A stretch of 5,602 bases of DNA from Cyclobacteriaceae bacterium (GTDB lineage: Bacteria > Bacteroidota > Bacteroidia > Cytophagales > Cyclobacteriaceae): the NCBI GenBank assembly GCA_030589835.1, contig JAUUZS010000316.1:1-5602 (forward strand). The letters are read 5' to 3'. Shown in pieces: positions 1 to 5,602 of this stretch. The stretch's first letter is position 1. The number at the start of each line of letters is the position of its first letter. The translations under genes were made by a program, and so were the position numbers. Under the pieces are notes generated by a model. It made no database searches. It had not been told where the DNA came from and saw only the letters and a program-made list of their open reading frames with translations.

Positions 1-127
1 CAAATACACCATCAAGATGATTTCTGTGAACCAATTCAGCATAGTCTTTTATTGGATTCAAATTGATAGACGCATCTTCAGTTAGTGGTGTAAAAGGGGC
101 AACGATATGTCCGTTAATTTTAGTCAT
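1..127 (-). CDS. Dihydrodipicolinate synthase / N-acetylneuraminate lyase family protein, N-terminal fragment
   Basis: Partial gene; it runs off the left edge of the window, leaving 42 complete codons. The ATG is at 127-125. The translated start reads MTKINGHIVAPFTPLTED, followed by a stretch ending HRNHLDGVF. This is the first beta strand and first helix of the class I aldolase TIM barrel of the DapA/NanA family. The APFTP form of the first strand is more typical of N-acetylneuraminate lyase-like members than of true dihydrodipicolinate synthases, which usually have a VTPF form. Members cleave or form 2-keto acids through a Schiff base on a lysine; that lysine and the GTTGE motif that normally follows lie outside the window. 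The exact substrate is therefore open. The protein should be cytoplasmic. A leftward promoter is expected in the preceding intergenic DNA, because a terminator for the upstream gene lies between the two. Confidence 0.85.
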   Translation of the reverse strand, partial: MTKINGHIVAPFTPLTEDASINLNPIKDYAELVHRNHLDGVF

Positions 128-422
128 CAGTATTTATTTATTTTGAGCTGTGGCATTCAAGCATCCGGTATCGTTCAAAAAATAAGTAAAAAAATGATTA
201 ATGAAATAGATATTAAATTTTTATGGCTCAATTCCCATCATTATTTGAGCGTTTCTATTCGCAGATAATGAAGGTATGAAAATTAAACAATCAGATGAAA
301 AAAACCACCAAAGGGTGGTTTTAATTTAATTTTTAATTAAATATTAATATGAAAAGTCTCTCTAATGGCAAAGTGGATTAGGTTTCAAATTTTGATTTAT
401 ATGAGCAAGCAATGGATAAAAG
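128..422. other. Intergenic region upstream of the lyase-family gene
   Basis: About 295 bases without a gene. The right part holds the 3' untranslated region of the sugar dehydrogenase gene and its terminator hairpin at 301-322. The left part (128-300) is very AT-rich and should carry the promoter and leader of the leftward lyase-family gene. The nearest thing to a Bacteroidota -7 element (TAnnTTTG) on the minus strand is TATTTTTTG at 184-176, which has one base too many and no TTG at the expected upstream distance, so no promoter is called. A 6-bp inverted repeat (GCTCAA at 226-231, TTGAGC at 245-250) is too short to interpret. Confidence 0.5.
301..322 (-). terminator. Intrinsic terminator after the sugar dehydrogenase gene
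   Basis: A perfect 9-bp inverted repeat: AAAACCACC at 301-309 and GGTGGTTTT at 314-322, with a 4-base loop. Read on the minus strand, the hairpin ends in a run of seven T (304-298), the usual form of a Rho-independent terminator. It lies about 100 bases beyond the stop codon of the sugar dehydrogenase gene. The plus-strand side is also followed by a T-rich stretch, so it could work in both directions, but no plus-strand gene precedes it. Confidence 0.8.
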
Positions 423-1553
423 CTAATTTTGTGGAATGAGACGAACCACCATACCCGGTCCTTCGGTACTCACATAAATATATCCATCAGGGCCTTGTGT
501 GATGGCACGGATTCTACCGAGGTTTTCGATGATGCGTTCTTCATGAATTACCTTGTCCCCATCCAATTCAAGCCTGGCGACATATTGAAATTTCAATGAT
601 CCAACCAATAAGTTGCCTTTCCAGGCAGGGTATATATCGCTACTCACAAAACTCATTCCGCATGGCGCGATAGATGGCACCCAATAATGTAAGGGATCGG
701 TAATGCCTTCTTTTGAGGTAATGTCTGTAATGGTGGTGCCATTGTAATTTTTGCCGTACGTCACTTCAGACCAGCCGTAATTTGCCCCTGCCTTCACGAT
801 GTTTATTTCATCGCCTCCCATTGGCCCATGCTCGTGAGTCCAGATTTCGCCGGTGCCAGGGTGTATGGCCATGCCTTGTGGATTCCGATTTCCATAGGTA
901 TAAATTTCATGTTTTGCTCCTGAGGTATTTACAAATGGATTGTCTGATGGAATGCTACCATCATCATGGATTCGTAATATTTTGCCACTATGATTTTTGA
1001 GCGTTTGGGCATTTTCTTTTTTACCTCTTTCACCAACAGAAAAATACAGAAAGTCCTCTTTGTCAAATTCCATACGTCCTCCAAAATGGTTCCCGCCACT
1101 CAGAAATGGTTCCGCCTGAAAAATGACTTCTTTATTGATTAAGTTAAACCCTCCCAGCTTAGCTCTCATGATTGCGGTATTCCCGCCACCCTTTCCGGGA
1201 GCAGCATAAATGAGGTAAAGCCATCCGTTTGACTTATAGTCAGGATGAAGCTGTATTTCAAATAACCCTCCCTGACCTTTGGCAAAGACTTCAGGCACAC
1301 CGTTTATTTTATAATCAAGAAGTTTGTTGTCTCGTATTATTCTGATTTCACCATCCCGTTCAGTGACCAATAGATCATTGTTGGGAAGAAAGGTGAGGCC
1401 CCATGGATTCTGAAGGCCGGTAGCTATGGTATCTATTTTGTATGACAATTTCTCAGATTCGATCAAATTGCCTTGGGTGATTTGAGATCTAAAATCATCA
1501 CCTCCAGAGTAACAACCCAAAAATGTAAGTCCTATTATTATAATTAATTTCAT
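423..1553 (-). CDS. PQQ-dependent soluble aldose sugar dehydrogenase, lipoprotein (YliI/Asd type, GSDH family)
   Basis: 376 residues. The enzyme oxidises aldose sugars with pyrroloquinoline quinone on a six-bladed beta-propeller outside the cytoplasm. The start MKLIIIIGLTFLGC is a lipoprotein signal peptide with the lipidated cysteine at 14. Family landmarks seen in order are: LLVTERDGEIRII (61-73); H156 in NHFGGR, matching the catalytic His of soluble glucose dehydrogenase; E175 in SVGERG, where the Acinetobacter enzyme has Asp but E. coli YliI also has Glu; R223-N224 in GNRNPQG; HEHGPMGGDEIN (240-251); NYGW (258-261); K321; and R347/R349 in GRIRAITQGPDGYIY. All expected PQQ-contact positions are therefore kept, and the length is normal for the family. 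The ATG at 1553 is supported because the signal peptide starts there; no Shine-Dalgarno sequence is visible. No PQQ biosynthesis gene is nearby. The gene appears to be monocistronic, ending at the hairpin at 301-322. The sugar it prefers cannot be told from the sequence. Confidence 0.93.
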   Translation of the reverse strand: MKLIIIIGLTFLGCYSGGDDFRSQITQGNLIESEKLSYKIDTIATGLQNPWGLTFLPNNDLLVTERDGEIRIIRDNKLLDYKINGVPEVFAKGQGGLFEIQLHPDYKSNGWLYLIYAAPGKGGGNTAIMRAKLGGFNLINKEVIFQAEPFLSGGNHFGGRMEFDKEDFLYFSVGERGKKENAQTLKNHSGKILRIHDDGSIPSDNPFVNTSGAKHEIYTYGNRNPQGMAIHPGTGEIWTHEHGPMGGDEINIVKAGANYGWSEVTYGKNYNGTTITDITSKEGITDPLHYWVPSIAPCGMSFVSSDIYPAWKGNLLVGSLKFQYVARLELDGDKVIHEERIIENLGRIRAITQGPDGYIYVSTEGPGMVVRLIPQN

Positions 1554-1864
1554 AGTTGTGGTTTGGTTTTTTTAAGCATTCGAATAAATAACCATCAGGA
1601 CACCACATTGTTAATATTTTCTATAGCGGCCCTTGATGACAGGGCTTATGCAAGGGGTAAGCTTGCTGGCACGTTCTTCCATAAATACTGGCTGATTTAT
1701 GAGAATTTATCTGATTGTTAATATCAAAATGGAATATGAGCTGCTGTGGATTAGTGAGGCTATAACTCAATTATTTGACATAATGATAATATTATGATCA
1801 ATAATTACTATTTTGATACTTGGTTCATTATTAATCCGATTTAAAAAGCTTAACCGACGTGTTG
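1554..1864. other. Divergent intergenic region between sugar dehydrogenase and PAP2 genes
   Basis: About 310 bases that must contain the promoters of both flanking, divergently transcribed genes. I find no clear TTG...TAnnTTTG pair in either direction. On the plus strand TTGACA occurs at 1775-1780 and TACTATTTTG at 1806-1815, but the spacing fits no known promoter form. A more GC-rich island at about 1621-1680 contains two small adjacent inverted repeats, GCCCT/AGGGC (1629-1633/1641-1645) and GCAAG/CTTGC (1650-1654/1662-1666). On the minus strand these would fall in the leader of the sugar dehydrogenase gene. No gene is supported here. Confidence 0.5.
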
Positions 1865-2854
1865 ATGTGTTATAAAAAGCCACCTGAATTAAACCATACC
1901 ATTCATCTCCTTCGAGAAAAGCAAGTCATATTAGCGCCTTCAAGGCCTAATATTTTTATTTATTTAGTGGTTTTTATGTTGCTTCTTCCGAATTTTTTGT
2001 ATTCCCAGAAAAAGAAAGCCAAGCAGGAGAGCGTTAAAACCAGTATTTTTTCTGCTCCTGCACAGTTTGATCACCGACTAAATGGAGCCTATTTTAAGTG
2101 GTACCTGCACGACTCAAAAGAATTGGTACTTGCTCCTGGCAGATGGAAGAAAAAAGATTGGTTGATTTTTGGAGGTACCGCAGCTGCGACGGCGGCAATT
2201 GTATTTGTTGTTGATGAGCCCGTTCAGAATTATTTTGAGGATTTGGATTCTGATTTTTGGGATGGGATGCATAAGGTACTAAATCCTTTTAAAGCAATGA
2301 GCATTCCTGTCTATGCTGGTTTTGTACCTATACTTTATGGCCTTATAACAGGCAAGGAAAGAGCAAAAAAAGTTGGACTGGAGGTGCTGGAGGCACAAAT
2401 CGTCACGAGTGCCATTCATTACCCCATCAATTGGGTGGCAAGCCGTACCCGACCCAGGGATGGAGGTGAATATACCGATTTCAATTGGATTTGGACAAAA
2501 GATCCTTCAGAGTGGACCGATGTCGATAGCTCCTTTCCTTCGGGACATGCAGTGCTCGCTTTTTCTTCAGCAGCAATTGTAGCCGCCGAATTCCACGATA
2601 AAAAATGGGTACCTCCAACAATTTACGGGCTTGCAGCTCTGGTGGGTGTACAACGATTGGCTCAAAATGCCCACTGGACTTCAGATGTGTTTTATGGAGC
2701 TGTGGTGGGGCACTTTATGACCCAAACTTTGGTACGTGAACATCAAAAAGCTAATGAAAGCCTTAGAACAGGCGAGCCGATAAAATCCAGCCTTAAGGTA
2801 TTTCCTTTTCAATATGTTGGCGCACGGGGGTTTCGGGTTGTATATAAGTTTTAA
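1865..2854 (+). CDS. PAP2 superfamily membrane phosphatase with N-terminal signal segment
   Basis: 329 residues from the ATG at 1865. GTG (1859) and TTG (1862) just upstream are in frame but less likely. A long N-region leads to a hydrophobic segment at about 30-46 ending FLYSQ, a signal-peptide-like cleavage site typical of Bacteroidota. Several further hydrophobic segments follow (near 99-116, 144-161, 229-241, 249-261 and 275-289). The acid phosphatase/vanadium haloperoxidase signature is present: motif 1 RTRP (194-197), motif 2 PSGH (225-228) with the acid-base His, and motif 3 R264-x5-H270-x3-D274 with the nucleophilic His. Two deviations are seen: the Lys that begins motif 1 is Asn189, and the Ser before the motif-3 Arg is Gln263. 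Relatives remove phosphate from lipids such as phosphatidic acid, phosphatidylglycerol phosphate, undecaprenyl diphosphate or lipid A; which one applies here is unknown. The C-terminus ends in an aromatic residue after a stretch of alternating residues, which could be an outer-membrane-type strand, but this is a guess. The gene stands alone and converges on the ExbD pair. Confidence 0.88.
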   Translation: MCYKKPPELNHTIHLLREKQVILAPSRPNIFIYLVVFMLLLPNFLYSQKKKAKQESVKTSIFSAPAQFDHRLNGAYFKWYLHDSKELVLAPGRWKKKDWLIFGGTAAATAAIVFVVDEPVQNYFEDLDSDFWDGMHKVLNPFKAMSIPVYAGFVPILYGLITGKERAKKVGLEVLEAQIVTSAIHYPINWVASRTRPRDGGEYTDFNWIWTKDPSEWTDVDSSFPSGHAVLAFSSAAIVAAEFHDKKWVPPTIYGLAALVGVQRLAQNAHWTSDVFYGAVVGHFMTQTLVREHQKANESLRTGEPIKSSLKVFPFQYVGARGFRVVYKF

Positions 2855-2886
2855 TACAATTTACGGATCTCTTTTGCCAAAATCAT

Positions 2887-3357
2887 TCAATTGTCTTGTG
2901 CTTCTTTCCAACTCGCACCGTAAATTATTCTTCGCGCATTCGCTTTCCTTAATTCCTGTGTTACATCCGAAACAATCCCCATCGGCACGTCTTCATCTGC
3001 TTTGAGCAAGACAATGATTTGATCCCGGTTGTAGTCAGGCAATTCATCTTTTTCTTTCATAATAAAGGATACGATATCCTTTAATTCAATCAATTTTCCA
3101 TCGGCCTCGATTCGTGGTTCGGCACCAAATTTTTCAGTTTCCTTAGGCACACCGATAGTAATCTGGGTGATCAATGACTTCTGTTCTATTTGTTTTAACT
3201 GTTCGGCGGATGGGATTTTATATTTTAAATTATCATCTGATTTTCGTAGTACCGTGGTGACCATAAAGAAAAACAACAGCATAAATATAATATCCGGTAA
3301 GGCAGCAGTCGATATTGTGGCTTCGTGATTCGAGTGTTTGGATTTAAAAAATTTCAT
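2887..3357 (-). CDS. exbD: Biopolymer transport protein ExbD/TolR family (second of a pair)
   Basis: 156 residues from the ATG at 3357. An in-frame TTG two codons upstream (3363) overlaps the preceding stop and is not preferred. The layout is that of ExbD: a short basic cytoplasmic N-terminus, one transmembrane helix at about 18-37 (TAALPDIIFMLLFFFMVTT) containing Asp22, the proton-carrying Asp of the family, then a periplasmic domain. The periplasmic part has IEADGKLIEL and QIIVLLKADEDVPMG followed by a helix ending in RRIIYGA, the usual ExbD alpha/beta fold. ExbD works with ExbB in the inner membrane to pass proton-motive force to TonB. The start is 2 bases after the stop of the longer exbD upstream, so translation is very likely coupled. 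It ends 32 bases from the stop of the convergent PAP2 gene, with no evident terminator between them. Confidence 0.92.
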   Translation of the reverse strand: MKFFKSKHSNHEATISTAALPDIIFMLLFFFMVTTVLRKSDDNLKYKIPSAEQLKQIEQKSLITQITIGVPKETEKFGAEPRIEADGKLIELKDIVSFIMKEKDELPDYNRDQIIVLLKADEDVPMGIVSDVTQELRKANARRIIYGASWKEAQDN

Positions 3358-3359
3358 AA

Positions 3360-3911
3360 TCAATTTATTTTATTTGGTTCGGCAATAGAAATATTCATTG
3401 GGAGACCTTCTCTGGCCCTGTCGTATTTTGATTTTTGATCGGCAAGTTTTAAATCCAGCGTTCTAAATTGAGCGGCTGTCAATCCGACTCGCTCACCGTA
3501 GGTTTCATAATAAACACCCTGTACGGCATCCATGACTTCTATAAATCGCTTGTAATGTGTTCCCCGGTTCATCTGTAATGAAACAATAGCCGCTGTTGGA
3601 TTATCAGATAGTTTTGGGTCTTTGCCATTATTTAGAATAAATTTTTTGATATCTGTGTGAAGAAGCTCAAAACCCCTGAAAGCAGCATCCTCAACCAAAA
3701 TCCGGTCCCTGGAATTGATATGGATTTTATACAAATTCCGTTCATGAAATTTTGCTTTTGTCTGCTCTTCCGAATGAGGAGGGAGGGTAGCGCTCAGCCC
3801 TTTATTGCTTTGAATGGTTGTCGTTACCAGGAAAAATATCAACAGCAAAAAAGCAATATCTGCCATGGAACTGGAATTGATATCTACCTTTCTTCTTTTC
3901 GTGGGTCTCAT
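3360..3911 (-). CDS. exbD: Biopolymer transport protein ExbD/TolR family (first of a pair, long form)
   Basis: 183 residues from the ATG at 3911. A TTG start at 3941 would add ten residues that do not look like the family, whereas MRPTKRRKVDINSSSMADIA is the expected beginning. A strongly basic N-tail is followed by a single transmembrane helix at about 17-33 (MADIAFLLLIFFLVTTTI) with the conserved Asp18. The periplasmic part includes TLPPHSEEQ just after the membrane and a C-terminal region with SLQMNRGTHYKRFIEVMDAV (111-130) and YYETYGERVGL (134-144). This long form, followed by a shorter exbD, is the arrangement seen in many Bacteroidota TonB systems. Normally an exbB (MotA/TolQ/ExbB family) gene precedes it; none fits in the 280 bases upstream. 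No Shine-Dalgarno sequence is visible; the bases before the ATG are A-rich on the minus strand. It is the first gene of a two-gene unit. Confidence 0.93.
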   Translation of the reverse strand: MRPTKRRKVDINSSSMADIAFLLLIFFLVTTTIQSNKGLSATLPPHSEEQTKAKFHERNLYKIHINSRDRILVEDAAFRGFELLHTDIKKFILNNGKDPKLSDNPTAAIVSLQMNRGTHYKRFIEVMDAVQGVYYETYGERVGLTAAQFRTLDLKLADQKSKYDRAREGLPMNISIAEPNKIN

Positions 3912-4193
3912 AATATGTTTTTTTCTACATAAGTGAAACAAGGAGGAAAAAGTAACAGATAGAGGAATTTATTTAAATGGGGCTAGACGAAATAGGGTAG
4001 AGGATTAATAAAGAGAAGGGCCATAGGAATTCCTGAATTTGTTTTTCAAATGCTCGAATGTGCATAATTATTTTGCATCTGGATCAAATAAAACCCAATG
4101 TTTCGGCTTCATTTTCCAGTTGGCCCATGGCACAATAAAATGGTTCAGACGAAACGCCTGAACCATTTTATTATTTTTCAGGATTACTAAGGA
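3912..4193. other. Intergenic region between oxidoreductase and exbD genes
   Basis: About 280 bases, both flanking genes on the minus strand. The right part holds the oxidoreductase terminator (4134-4172). The remainder (3912-4133) should carry the promoter of the exbD pair, but no clear TTG...TAnnTTTG element was found on the minus strand; TTTATTTG (4092-4085) and TACTTTTT (3954-3947) are each one base off and lack a proper upstream TTG. It contains no room for an exbB gene. A 32-codon minus-strand open frame with three tryptophans (4166-4068) starts inside the terminator hairpin; it is discussed as a finding and not called as a gene. Confidence 0.55.
4134..4172 (-). terminator. Intrinsic terminator after the Gfo/Idh/MocA oxidoreductase gene
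   Basis: A perfect 15-bp inverted repeat: AATAAAATGGTTCAG at 4134-4148 and CTGAACCATTTTATT at 4158-4172, with a 9-base loop in which CG and CG can pair further. Its ends are A/T-rich on both sides, so on the minus strand it ends with CATTTTATT, as expected for a Rho-independent terminator. It begins about 20 bases after the stop codon of the oxidoreductase gene and separates it from the exbD pair. Confidence 0.85.
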
Positions 4194-5602
4194 TTATAAG
4201 TTATAATACTCCTCCCAGCCTTTTCGAGGAGCTTCTCCTACGAGCAGCTCATTGGCGAGTTTATTGTTGGTAATCACCTTCTTCTTACGATCAAATTCCA
4301 GTTTGGTATTTAAGCGTTGTGCCATCGTCCCCAGCGTAAACACCTGGCTTAAAGGTCCTGCAATATCAAATGAAGAACGACATTTCTCCTCACCTTTACA
4401 TGCCAATACAAAATTCTTGAAGTGATTTGATGGGCTCTTAGGAACCTCCGGCAACTGCGATTCCATATCTTTCGCTTTATCCTTCGGGATGATCGACAAG
4501 GTACGTGCATGCGATCCGCCTTTGAAAGTAAGTTCTTTGGAATAAATAATTTTTCCGGCGCCCAATTTGGCAGGCTGGACTTTACCGTTACTTGCCGGTG
4601 GAATATTTGGGTCCACTTTCAATTCGCCATATCCTTCAGGAACCTCAGGAATATTATTTACTCCGTCGTACCAGGTAACGGTAACCGGGGGCATTTTTTT
4701 CCTTTTCGGAAATTTAAACGCCAGTGTCGACGCCTGAGGGAAGAACAATGCGTTGTGCCCTTCAATTTTAACCGGATCCACTTCATATGGCAAACCGAGA
4801 TCCAGGAATTGGTGGAACGTATCCATGATGTGCGCACCCCAATCACCGAGAGCCCCCATACCAAAGTCATACCAGCAACGCCACTGACCATTTACAAAAT
4901 CTTTTTGATAATCGTGGTGCTTGGCAGTCATCAACCAGGTATCCCAATCCATAGTGTCAGGAATAATTTCTGCAGCAGGGAATTTGCTCATGTTGGTATC
5001 CCAACCGTGCCAGCGTCGACGACCATTCATATGCGTGGTAATATCCGTAACATCCTTGATGATCCCAGCTTCTTTCCATGCTTTAAATTGGAAATAGTTG
5101 GCCTCTGAATGCCCCTGGTTTCCCATTTGTGTAGCGACCTTAAATTTTTTGGCGCCTTTCATCATCAGCCCCACTTCATTAAAGGTTCTGGCCATTGGCT
5201 TTTCTACGTACACATGCTTTCCTTTGGACATGGCCAGCATGGTAATCGGAAAGTGAGAGAAGTCGGGAGTGCCCACAGTGATGGCATCAATTTCATTTTC
5301 CATCTTGTCAAACATAACCCTGAAATCCTGAAAACGAGGCGCATTCGGATTCTCTTCAATACGTTTGAGTGTATGAGGCGCGCCCATATCCACATCGCAT
5401 AAGGCGACAGGATTTACCAAGCCTGTACTCAACAGGTCGCCCATAATACTACCTCCACGATGGCCGATGCCACGGAAAGCCATATTTACCTTATCGCTTG
5501 GCGCCACCGTAGCCCTCCGAATAATCTCTCCTGCTTTATTTCTAAGCTCCGGTCGGGCAAACAGCACATGACTTGGAAGCATTGATATCGATCCGAATGC
5601 CA
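4194..5602 (-). CDS. Gfo/Idh/MocA family oxidoreductase, exported type, 5' end beyond window
   Basis: NAD(P)-binding oxidoreductase of the family that acts on sugars, inositols and related compounds. The first in-frame ATG inside the window is at 5582 and gives 462 residues, but the frame stays open to the window edge (AFGSIS precedes that Met). AFGSISMLPSHVLFARP reads like the hydrophobic part and cleavage site (LFA) of a signal peptide, so the true start, probably with a twin-arginine motif, lies outside. Numbering from the Met at 5582, a Rossmann motif GIGHRGG is at 38-44, the family EKP motif with the catalytic Lys is at 127-129, and GDWGAHIMD is at 246-254, with the His and Asp common in this subgroup. 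The C-terminal part (about 382-460) has NHFKNFVLACKG, FDIAGPL and a final RKGWEEYY, as in the bacterial-type C-terminal domain frequent in Planctomycetes and Bacteroidota. It is likely periplasmic with bound cofactor. The substrate cannot be deduced. It ends at the hairpin at 4134-4172. Confidence 0.92.
   Translation of the reverse strand, partial: AFGSISMLPSHVLFARPELRNKAGEIIRRATVAPSDKVNMAFRGIGHRGGSIMGDLLSTGLVNPVALCDVDMGAPHTLKRIEENPNAPRFQDFRVMFDKMENEIDAITVGTPDFSHFPITMLAMSKGKHVYVEKPMARTFNEVGLMMKGAKKFKVATQMGNQGHSEANYFQFKAWKEAGIIKDVTDITTHMNGRRRWHGWDTNMSKFPAAEIIPDTMDWDTWLMTAKHHDYQKDFVNGQWRCWYDFGMGALGDWGAHIMDTFHQFLDLGLPYEVDPVKIEGHNALFFPQASTLAFKFPKRKKMPPVTVTWYDGVNNIPEVPEGYGELKVDPNIPPASNGKVQPAKLGAGKIIYSKELTFKGGSHARTLSIIPKDKAKDMESQLPEVPKSPSNHFKNFVLACKGEEKCRSSFDIAGPLSQVFTLGTMAQRLNTKLEFDRKKKVITNNKLANELLVGEAPRKGWEEYYNL

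Noticed and set aside
226..250. Inverted repeat GCTCAA...TTGAGC upstream of the lyase-family gene
   Set aside because: Only 6 bp with a 13-base spacer; too weak to call an operator.
1611..1682. Minus-strand 23-codon frame starting MEERASKLTP
   Set aside because: Short, no ribosome binding site, no recognisable family; it coincides with the small hairpins, which explain its composition as well.
1775..1815. TTGACA plus TACTATTTTG as a promoter for the PAP2 gene
   Set aside because: The gap is too long for either a sigma70-type or a Bacteroidota -33/-7 promoter, and the second element does not match TAnnTTTG exactly.
2855..2886. Possible bidirectional terminator between the convergent PAP2 and exbD genes
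   Set aside because: Only a 6-bp repeat with a long spacer (ACAATT 2856-2861 / AATTGT 2889-2894) is present, reaching into the exbD coding region; no convincing hairpin and T-run.
3912..3941. TTG start at 3941 for the long ExbD
   Set aside because: The ten added residues do not resemble the ExbD N-terminus; the ATG at 3911 gives the expected basic tail before the membrane helix.
3940..3946. Strong Shine-Dalgarno-like AAGGAGG on the plus strand
   Set aside because: No start codon lies at a workable distance downstream on the plus strand, and no plus-strand gene follows.
4025..4034. 10-base perfect palindrome AGGAATTCCT
   Set aside because: Several palindromes of this length are expected by chance in a window of this size, and it is not near a start or a promoter-like element.
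4509..5108. 199-codon plus-strand open frame opposite the oxidoreductase
   Set aside because: It lies wholly antisense to a gene with clear family motifs, and its translation shows no recognisable domain; a shadow frame.

Overview
The window looks like chromosomal DNA from a member of the Bacteroidota, probably Cytophagia-like; the genus is not identifiable from this much sequence. The reasons are AT-rich DNA, start codons without clear Shine-Dalgarno sequences, an ExbD pair of the type common in this phylum, a lipoprotein with Cys followed by an acidic patch, and an exported-type Gfo/Idh/MocA oxidoreductase. It holds six protein genes, two of them cut by the window edges, and two good intrinsic terminators. 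No RNA genes, mobile elements, CRISPR arrays or long repeats were seen.

Left part (1-1553, minus strand): the N-terminal 42 codons of a dihydrodipicolinate synthase / N-acetylneuraminate lyase family gene leave the window at base 1. After an intergenic stretch carrying a terminator (301-322) comes a complete lipoprotein PQQ-dependent sugar dehydrogenase (423-1553) that aligns with the E. coli YliI/Asd type. Middle part: a divergent intergenic region (1554-1864) leads to a plus-strand PAP2-family membrane phosphatase (1865-2854). This gene ends only 32 bases from the stop of a convergent minus-strand pair of ExbD genes (2887-3357 and 3360-3911), which are separated by 2 bases and surely co-transcribed. 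Right part: an intergenic stretch with a 15-bp terminator hairpin (4134-4172) lies after a Gfo/Idh/MocA oxidoreductase (4194 to beyond 5602) whose signal peptide begins outside the window.

The genes do not form one obvious pathway. The lyase, the PQQ enzyme and the oxidoreductase all belong to families that act on sugars or sugar-like acids. The ExbD pair belongs to the proton-driven machinery that energises outer-membrane transport, but no ExbB or TonB gene is adjacent. Apart from the ExbD pair, the terminators and gene orientations suggest separate transcription units. I found no convincing evidence of a new biological system. The more interesting details are the ExbD pair without ExbB, a replaced conserved lysine in the PAP2 protein, a tryptophan-rich open frame overlapping the second terminator, and a pair of mutually exclusive small hairpins between the divergent genes.
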